6,689 bases of DNA from an uncultured Clostridia bacterium. Lineage in GTDB: Bacteria > Bacillota_A > Clostridia > Christensenellales > Aristaeellaceae. How positions within the stretch are numbered: the first letter of the stretch is position 1; the number at the start of each line of letters is the position of its first letter. Below the pieces are notes generated by a model. It was not told the origin of the DNA. It saw only the letters and a list, made by a program, of their open reading frames with translations, and did not search any database. Shown piece after piece: positions 1-4,122 of the stretch. The translations under genes were made by a program, and so were the position numbers. The DNA lies in assembly GCA_946613955.1 (NCBI GenBank), contig CAMOGC010000093.1, positions 1 to 6,689 of the forward strand, in the 5' to 3' direction.

Positions 1-2
1 CG

Positions 3-260
3 ACACCCACGCCCGTGCCGCCAACCGCCACGCCAAAGCAGATCGCGCAGGCTTCCCAAAAGACCGCGCCCGCGCAGGCCTCCGGGCCCTGGTTCTGCCT
101 GAAGTGCAACCGGGGCAACGCCGCGGAAAACCTGTTCTGCCTCAATTGCGGCGCGCCGAAGCCGGGCCCCTGGATCTGCGAAAAGTGTGGGGAGAACTGC
201 AGGGCGGAGGACGTGATCTGCAGAAAATGCGGGGCGCCGAGGCCTGCCGACAGCCATTGA
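3..260 (+). CDS. C-terminal part of a double zinc-ribbon (RanBP2-like) protein, 5' end outside window
   Basis: The reading frame is open to the left edge, so this is probably the tail of a longer protein; a GTG at 15 exists but has no clear ribosome-binding site in the window. The visible part begins with a Pro/Thr/Ala/Gln-rich, presumably disordered linker. Two 27-residue zinc ribbons follow. Counting from the GTG, the zinc ligands are C28, C31, C42, C45 and C55, C58, C69, C72, each set CX2C-X10-CX2C, preceded by GPW and followed by CGAP(K/R)P. The first ribbon fits the RanBP2-type pattern W-x-C-x2-C-x3-N-x6-C-x2-C. The second has Cys (C62) where the Asn should be, with an Asn one position earlier. 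Such ribbons bind protein or RNA, but the specific job is unknown. A terminator after the stop separates it from the exporter operon, so a functional link is not shown. Confidence 0.75.
   Translation, partial: TPTPVPPTATPKQIAQASQKTAPAQASGPWFCLKCNRGNAAENLFCLNCGAPKPGPWICEKCGENCRAEDVICRKCGAPRPADSH
84..245 (+). repeat. Tandem pair of 81-bp units encoding the two zinc ribbons
   Basis: Two adjacent 27-codon units (84-164 and 165-245) encode ribbons that agree at 14 of 27 residues: GPW, the four Cys ligands, one Lys, an Ala-Glu pair and the GAP-x-P end. They meet with no linker. This looks like an old internal duplication, since the DNA has diverged beyond the ligand codons. Confidence 0.6.
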
Positions 261-281
261 TCATCCCACGGAAGAAGAAAC

Positions 282-302
282 AGGATCGGGAGAACCGATC
301 CT
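282..302 (+). other. Perfect 8-bp inverted repeat (hairpin) after the zinc-ribbon gene
   Basis: AGGATCGG at 282-289 is perfectly complementary to CCGATCCT at 295-302, with a 5-base loop GAGAA (290-294). No T-run follows, so it is not a complete intrinsic terminator by itself. A second small inverted repeat, CTCCGG/CCGGAG (301-313), overlaps its 3' arm and could compete with it. It lies 22 bp after the stop codon in the 3' untranslated region of the zinc-ribbon gene. It could protect the mRNA end, assist termination or bind a protein; the role is unknown. Confidence 0.4.
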
Positions 303-333
303 CCGGCCCGGAGCATCGAAACCGGCCATCAGA

Positions 334-375
334 CCCGCGCGGCTATCCAAAGGATTGCCGCGCGGGCTTTTTCTG
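334..375 (+). terminator. Rho-independent terminator of the zinc-ribbon gene
   Basis: A perfect 10-bp GC-rich stem pairs CCCGCGCGGC (334-343) with GCCGCGCGGG (357-366). The loop region can form a further ATCC/GGAT stem (345-348 with 352-355). After one C comes a run of five T (368-372). This is a textbook intrinsic terminator. It lies about 75 bp after the zinc-ribbon stop and upstream of the promoter at 422, so it isolates the two transcription units. No T-run is seen for the opposite strand, so it is probably one-directional. Confidence 0.9.
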
Positions 376-421
376 TTTCGGGAGAAATCAGCAAAAAAAC
401 AGAAGAAAAGGAAACGAAAGG

Positions 422-450
422 TAGACATTCGTGCCAAAAACAGGTAGAAT
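422..450 (+). promoter_or_regulatory. Housekeeping sigma-type promoter for the sigma factor/exporter operon
   Basis: TAGACA (422-427) and TAGAAT (445-450) each differ by one base from the -35 TTGACA and -10 TATAAT consensus and are separated by exactly 17 bp. Transcription would start near 457. The stretch just upstream (about 392-419) is very A-rich and may act as an upstream activating element. A 7-bp direct repeat AGGTAGA (419-425 and 442-448) overlaps both promoter elements. The promoter lies downstream of the terminator at 334-375 and upstream of the sigma gene, which supports it. No experimental start site is known. Confidence 0.65.
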
Positions 451-459
451 AAAGGAAAA

Positions 460-483
460 CCGGATTCGCGGAGCGGAAGCCGG
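460..483 (+). other. Possible hairpin at the 5' end of the operon leader
   Basis: CCGG (460-463) can pair with CCGG (480-483). Inside it TTCGC (465-469) pairs with GCGGAA (473-478), leaving one bulged G and a GGA loop. It would sit at the very start of the transcript from the predicted promoter. The stem is short and imperfect, so it may be only a chance fold. Confidence 0.25.
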
Positions 484-526
484 GTCGAAAAATACCATAT
501 TCAGGGCAGGCATGGGAGCAGAAGGC

Positions 527-532
527 AGGTGA
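527..532 (+). promoter_or_regulatory. Ribosome-binding site deciding the GTG start of the sigma gene
   Basis: AGGTGA (527-532) matches part of the AGGAGGTGA anti-16S complement and lies 7 bases before the GTG at 540. The frame is open back to 453 but contains no other ATG, GTG or TTG, so this site supports the GTG as the start. Confidence 0.6.
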
Positions 533-539
533 CGGGAGC

Positions 540-1076
540 GTGCAGGGTGTCGGGGAATCAGGCAAACTCGGCTTTGAGCTGTTCTACGAAACCTATTACG
601 GCCGGATCGTCTCCTATCTGCGAAAGCGCTGCGCCAACCCGCAGGACGCGGAGGATCTGGCCGGGGAATGCTTTATGTACTGCTTCCGGAACTGGGAACA
701 GTATGACGCGGGAAAGGCCTCCATCGTTTCCTGGCTGTATCTGATCGTCCGCAGCCGATGGAAAAACTACCTGCGGGATCGGAAAATCACGGAGAATCTG
801 GACGACTACGAGGCGGTGCTCCCCGCCAGGGGGGAACAGGAGCGGGCGGTCTGGCTGACCCGCGTCCGGGAGGAAACGGCGAAGGCCCTGCGGGAGCTGC
901 CGGAGCAGCAGCGAAGGGCCGTGGTGCTGCGGTTTTTCTCGGAAAAGACGGACGAGGAGATCGCCCGGAGCCTGGGGATCAGCCAGGGGAATCTGCGGGT
1001 CATTATCCACCGGGCGCTGCGGAAGATGGAAAAAACACTGCCGCCGGATCTGATGGAGGACCGGGTGGAAGCATAA
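540..1076 (+). CDS. ECF-like sigma-70 family RNA polymerase sigma factor
   Basis: A 178-residue protein with the two-domain layout of extracytoplasmic-function sigma factors. Region 2 spans about residues 12-82: FELFYETYY, then DAEDLAGECF (36-45), then the -10-recognition helix around SWLYLIVRSRWKNYL (64-78). A variable linker (about 83-110) is followed by region 4 (about 113-165), with LRELPEQQR (117-125) and a helix-turn-helix EEIARSLGISQGNLRVIIHRAL (in two parts, 139-150 and 151-160). It would direct RNA polymerase to a specific promoter set. Length is normal for the family and there is no C-terminal extension. It starts with GTG behind AGGTGA. It is the first gene of the operon, 26 bp before the adaptor gene, and no anti-sigma gene follows, which is unusual for the class. 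Control may therefore act at its own promoter or through a distant partner. Its target promoters cannot be told from the sequence. A regulatory role for the peptide exporter is inferred from position. Confidence 0.9.
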   Translation: MQGVGESGKLGFELFYETYYGRIVSYLRKRCANPQDAEDLAGECFMYCFRNWEQYDAGKASIVSWLYLIVRSRWKNYLRDRKITENLDDYEAVLPARGEQERAVWLTRVREETAKALRELPEQQRRAVVLRFFSEKTDEEIARSLGISQGNLRVIIHRALRKMEKTLPPDLMEDRVEA

Positions 1077-1085
1077 TACGGAATC

Positions 1086-1094
1086 GGGAAGGGG
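1086..1094 (+). promoter_or_regulatory. Ribosome-binding site deciding the start of the adaptor gene
   Basis: GGGAAGGGG (1086-1094) lies 8 bases before the ATG at 1103. The same frame stays open far upstream through the sigma gene, but only because the DNA is GC-rich. This site, and family-like sequence beginning directly at MKKVFRKSALDK, fix the start at 1103. Confidence 0.6.
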
Positions 1095-1102
1095 AAACGG
1101 GA

Positions 1103-1948
1103 ATGAAAAAGGTGTTTCGGAAGTCGGCGTTGGACAAAATAGCCTCCGTCGATCAGCTGGACAAGATGCTGAAGGTGACTTCGCCCATGTCCTGGCTGGC
1201 GCTGCTGGGCATTACGCTGATTCTGGTGTTTACGGTGATCTGGTCCATCGTCGGGACGCTGCCTTCGACGGTGACCGCCTCCGGCGTCATCGTGAACGCC
1301 GATACCGCCACCAACACGGTGCTGGCCACCCAGCGGGGAACCGTCCAGGCCATCGTCAGCAGCGGGCAGGAGGTCTATACGGACACCGAGGTGCTGAACC
1401 TGGCGACCAACAGCGGCAACCAGAAACAGAACGCCGGCCAGGTGGGCACCGTGGCCCAGGTGCTGGTCAAGCCCGGCGACAGCGTCGAGAACGGGACGGA
1501 GCTGTTCCGCGTGATTCCCCGGATGTACGCCGGGCAGAAGCAGATGGTGGTCTGCTATGTGCCGGTGGCCGATGCGGATAAGATCAAGATCGGCATGGAG
1601 GCCCACGTGACCCTGACCGCGGCCAACGCCAGCACCTACGGCTTCATGACCGCCCGGGTGGTTAACGTGGACGCGTGGGCCGCCTCCCAGAAGGCGATGG
1701 CCTCGGTGGTCGGCAGCGATAACAGCATGCAGAACGCCCTGACCAATAACGGCGGCGCGGTGGTGGCGGTCGCCTGCGAGCTGTATCCGGACGCGACTTC
1801 CGCCAGCGGTTATTTCTGGTCCAACGAAAAGGGGCGGGGCAAAGAGGTGGACGCGCCCCAGATGTGCTCCGTGAAAATTATTACGGAGAACGTGCCGCCG
1901 ATTACGAAGCTGTTTGCGAAACTGAAGGACATTTGGGAGAACAGATAA
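1103..1948 (+). CDS. NHLP/NHLM bacteriocin system secretion protein (short HlyD-like adaptor)
   Basis: A 281-residue membrane-fusion (adaptor) protein. Residues 1-29 are cytoplasmic and carry the family-like entry FRKSALDKI...LDKMLKVTSP. One membrane helix follows at about 30-51 (WLALLGITLILVFTVIWSIVG), with the rest outside the membrane. Two half-lipoyl (biotinyl-like) segments follow at about 73-101 and 112-139 (VGTVAQVLVKPGDSVENGTELF), then a beta-rich domain (about 140-265). In HlyD-type proteins the two half-lipoyl segments are separated by a long coiled-coil hairpin; here only about ten residues (102-111) join them. The protein is correspondingly much shorter than the 400 or so residues I recall for TIGR03794 members. 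That suits a cell without an outer membrane. Its role is inferred to be partner of the two ABC proteins encoded next (3 bp downstream), helping release or guide the exported peptide. Family assignment rests on the N-terminal motif and the gene order. Confidence 0.9.
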   Translation: MKKVFRKSALDKIASVDQLDKMLKVTSPMSWLALLGITLILVFTVIWSIVGTLPSTVTASGVIVNADTATNTVLATQRGTVQAIVSSGQEVYTDTEVLNLATNSGNQKQNAGQVGTVAQVLVKPGDSVENGTELFRVIPRMYAGQKQMVVCYVPVADADKIKIGMEAHVTLTAANASTYGFMTARVVNVDAWAASQKAMASVVGSDNSMQNALTNNGGAVVAVACELYPDATSASGYFWSNEKGRGKEVDAPQMCSVKIITENVPPITKLFAKLKDIWENR

Positions 1949-1951
1949 GAG

Positions 1952-4090
1952 ATGAAAACGCGAGTCAAAACGCCGACCATCCTGCAGATGGAGGCGACGG
2001 AGTGCGGCGCGGCTTCTCTTTCCATGATCTTCGCCCACTTCGGCAAGTATATCCCCCTGGAGCAGATGCGGATCGAAACCGGCGTCTCCCGGGACGGGTG
2101 CAACGCCAAGAACGTCATGAAGGCCGCGAAAAAATACGGCCTGGAATGCCACGGCTACCGCAAGGAGCCGGAGGATCTGAAAAAGCTGCCCATGCCCTGC
2201 ATCATCCACTGGAACTTCAACCACTTCGTCGTGCTGGAGGGGTTCCAGGGGAAGGATGTGTATATCAACGACCCAGCCGTGGGACGGCGGAAGTTGACCT
2301 GGGAGGATCTGGACGACAGCTTTACCGGCGTCGTGCTGACCTTTAAGAAGACGGACGCCTTCGTGAAGGAAAAGAAGCAGGGCCGGGTGCTTCCCTTTAT
2401 CTGGAACCGGGTTAAGGATCAGATGCCGGTGCTGATCAAGCTCCTGTATATCGGTCTGCTGCTGGTTTTGCCGGGGCTGATTCTGCCGGTTCTGTCCCAG
2501 GTGTTCATGGACGACGTGCTGGGTCTGGGATACCGGGACTGGCTGACCAGGGTGCTGGTCTTTATGGGTGCGTGCCTGATTCTCAAGGGCGGGCTGACCT
2601 ACTTCCGATCCCTGATCCTGGCGAAGCTGAAGGGAAAGATGACCCTGATCAGCGGATACCGTTTCCTGTCCCATCTGTTCCGCCTGCCGATGACCTTTTT
2701 TGACCAGCGCTATACGGGCGACCTGGTCAACCGGATGAGCAATAACAACGACATCAACGAGTTCCTGGCGGGCGACCTGTCCGAGACGGTGCTGAACCTG
2801 ATTACGGCGCTGTTCTACGCGGTTATTCTGGTGTTCTACAGCCCGGTGCTGACGGGAATCGGCGTCGTCAGTCTGGCCGTTTCCATCATCGTGGCCGTCG
2901 TCGCCAACAAGCATATCATGAACGCGACGATGAAGCTTCAGATGAGCGCCGGCAAGCTCAGCGGCGCGGTCTGCGCGGGCGTCAGCATAACCGATACCAT
3001 CAAGGCCTCCGGCGTTGAAAAGGATTACAGCACCCGGATTCTGGGCTATCAGGCCATCAACGCCACCCAGAATCAGGAGCTGAAGCGCTTCCAGCAGATC
3101 GTCTCCGCCATTCCGGACACCGTGGGCAAGCTGACGGACGTGGTGATCCTGATGGTCGGCGCGCTGCTGGCGATTCAGGGCCAGTTTACGACCGGTATGC
3201 TGGTGGCCTTCTCCTCCCTGTTCGATTCCTTCAGCGATCCTGTCAACAAGCTGGTGGGCTTCTTTGAAAACCTGCAGACCCTGAAGTCCAACGTCTGCCG
3301 CGTCGACGATATCAACCGTTATCCGCAGGAAGCCCAGCGGCCCGAGACCGCTGCCGGCGTCGCCAGCAAGCTCAGCGGGGACGTGACCCTGGACGACATT
3401 TCCTACGGTTATTCCATCCTGAAGCCCCCGATCGTGCAGCATTTCAGTTTCCACCTCAACAGCGGCGAGACGATCGCCTTCGTCGGATCCTCCGGATGCG
3501 GAAAATCCACGGTGGCCAAGGTGGTTTCCGGGCTATACAGGCCATGGAGCGGCAAGGTGCTCTTCGACGGGAAGGATCTGGCGGAGATTCCGGACGCGGT
3601 GCTCCACGCCAGCGTTTCCACCGTGTCCCAGAACATCGTCCTCTTCAGCGGCTCCATCCGGGACAATATCTGCATGTGGAACTCCGCGGTATTGGAGGAG
3701 GACATGATCCAGGCCGCGAAGGACGCCTGCATCCACGATGTGATTATGAAGCTCCCCGGCGGGTATGACTATCCGCTGGAGGAAAACGGCGCGAACCTGT
3801 CCGGCGGGCAGCGGCAGCGCCTGGAAATCGCCCGGGCGCTGGCGACCAAGCCCTCCATCCTGATCATGGACGAGGCTACCAGCGCGCTGGATCCCCTGGT
3901 GGAAAAAGAAGTGATGGACAATATCCGCCGCCGGGGCTGCACCTGCATCATCGTGGCCCACCGGCTGTCCACCATCCGGGACTGCACCCAGATCGTGGTC
4001 ATGCGGAACGGAACGATTCATCAGCGGGGCACCCATGAATCCCTCATGCGGGAAGAAGGCTATTACCGTACTTTCGTCCAGACGGTGTGA
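1952..4090 (+). CDS. NHLP-family bacteriocin export ABC transporter with C39 leader peptidase
   Basis: A 712-residue peptidase-permease-ATPase. The N-terminal C39 domain (1 to about 135) has oxyanion Gln12, catalytic Cys18 (EATECGAASL), His91 (WNFNHFVVLEGF, 87-98) and Asp107 (NDPAVGRR). All catalytic residues are present, so leader cleavage, classically after Gly-Gly, is expected on the cytoplasmic side. The transmembrane domain covers about 150-450, with hydrophobic segments near 160-187, 200-220, 280-320 and 391-438. The ATPase domain (about 478-712) has Walker A GSSGCGKST (512-520), Q-loop Gln560, signature LSGGQ (616-620), Walker B with Asp640-Glu641 and switch His670, so it looks active. 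Length and motifs such as SRDG (46-49) and FTGVVLTF fit TIGR03796. The ATG lies 3 bp after the adaptor stop, with GGGAGA (1935-1940) inside the upstream gene as ribosome-binding site, so translation is probably coupled. Its substrate is not in the window. Confidence 0.95.
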   Translation: MKTRVKTPTILQMEATECGAASLSMIFAHFGKYIPLEQMRIETGVSRDGCNAKNVMKAAKKYGLECHGYRKEPEDLKKLPMPCIIHWNFNHFVVLEGFQGKDVYINDPAVGRRKLTWEDLDDSFTGVVLTFKKTDAFVKEKKQGRVLPFIWNRVKDQMPVLIKLLYIGLLLVLPGLILPVLSQVFMDDVLGLGYRDWLTRVLVFMGACLILKGGLTYFRSLILAKLKGKMTLISGYRFLSHLFRLPMTFFDQRYTGDLVNRMSNNNDINEFLAGDLSETVLNLITALFYAVILVFYSPVLTGIGVVSLAVSIIVAVVANKHIMNATMKLQMSAGKLSGAVCAGVSITDTIKASGVEKDYSTRILGYQAINATQNQELKRFQQIVSAIPDTVGKLTDVVILMVGALLAIQGQFTTGMLVAFSSLFDSFSDPVNKLVGFFENLQTLKSNVCRVDDINRYPQEAQRPETAAGVASKLSGDVTLDDISYGYSILKPPIVQHFSFHLNSGETIAFVGSSGCGKSTVAKVVSGLYRPWSGKVLFDGKDLAEIPDAVLHASVSTVSQNIVLFSGSIRDNICMWNSAVLEEDMIQAAKDACIHDVIMKLPGGYDYPLEENGANLSGGQRQRLEIARALATKPSILIMDEATSALDPLVEKEVMDNIRRRGCTCIIVAHRLSTIRDCTQIVVMRNGTIHQRGTHESLMREEGYYRTFVQTV

Positions 4091-4105
4091 CGGAATCCGG
4101 AAAAA

Positions 4106-4120
4106 GGGAAGGAAAGAGGG
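4106..4120 (+). promoter_or_regulatory. Ribosome-binding region deciding the start of the second ABC gene
   Basis: A purine-rich tract with GGGAAGG (4106-4112, 10 bases before the ATG) and AGAGGG (4115-4120) precedes ATG 4123. An in-frame GTG at 4087 overlaps the stop of the previous gene (GTGTGA) but has no Shine-Dalgarno site before it and would add a 12-residue charged tail. I therefore prefer 4123. Confidence 0.6.
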
Positions 4121-4122
4121 CC

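Noticed and set aside
104..424. 106-codon + strand frame across the zinc-ribbon gene and the intergenic region
   Set aside because: It runs through the terminator, overlaps the zinc-ribbon gene out of frame and has no leader motif or domain, so it is not a precursor peptide.
410..434. Possible ECF-type promoter (GGAAAC ... CGTG)
   Set aside because: The -35-like GGAAAC (410-415) and CGTG (430-433) are 14 bp apart, shorter than the usual 16-17, and match poorly. The housekeeping-type promoter at 422-450 is much better.
329..565. 78-codon - strand frame in the intergenic region
   Set aside because: It covers the terminator, promoter and start of the sigma gene on the other strand, with no recognisable domain; most likely a chance frame.
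758..1102. In-frame upstream extension of the adaptor gene
   Set aside because: The extension lies inside the sigma gene and reads as Gly/Ala/Arg-rich nonsense. The ATG at 1103 has a good ribosome-binding site and begins the family-like sequence.
806..3454. 882-codon open frame on the - strand
   Set aside because: It lies opposite the sigma, adaptor and first ABC genes, all with clear family motifs. Its translation is rich in His, Gln, Gly and Arg with no recognisable domain, as expected for an antisense frame of GC-rich genes.
4087..4122. GTG start of the second ABC gene overlapping the previous stop
   Set aside because: No Shine-Dalgarno site precedes it, and the added 12 residues are charged and not family-like. 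ATG 4123 has a purine-rich site.
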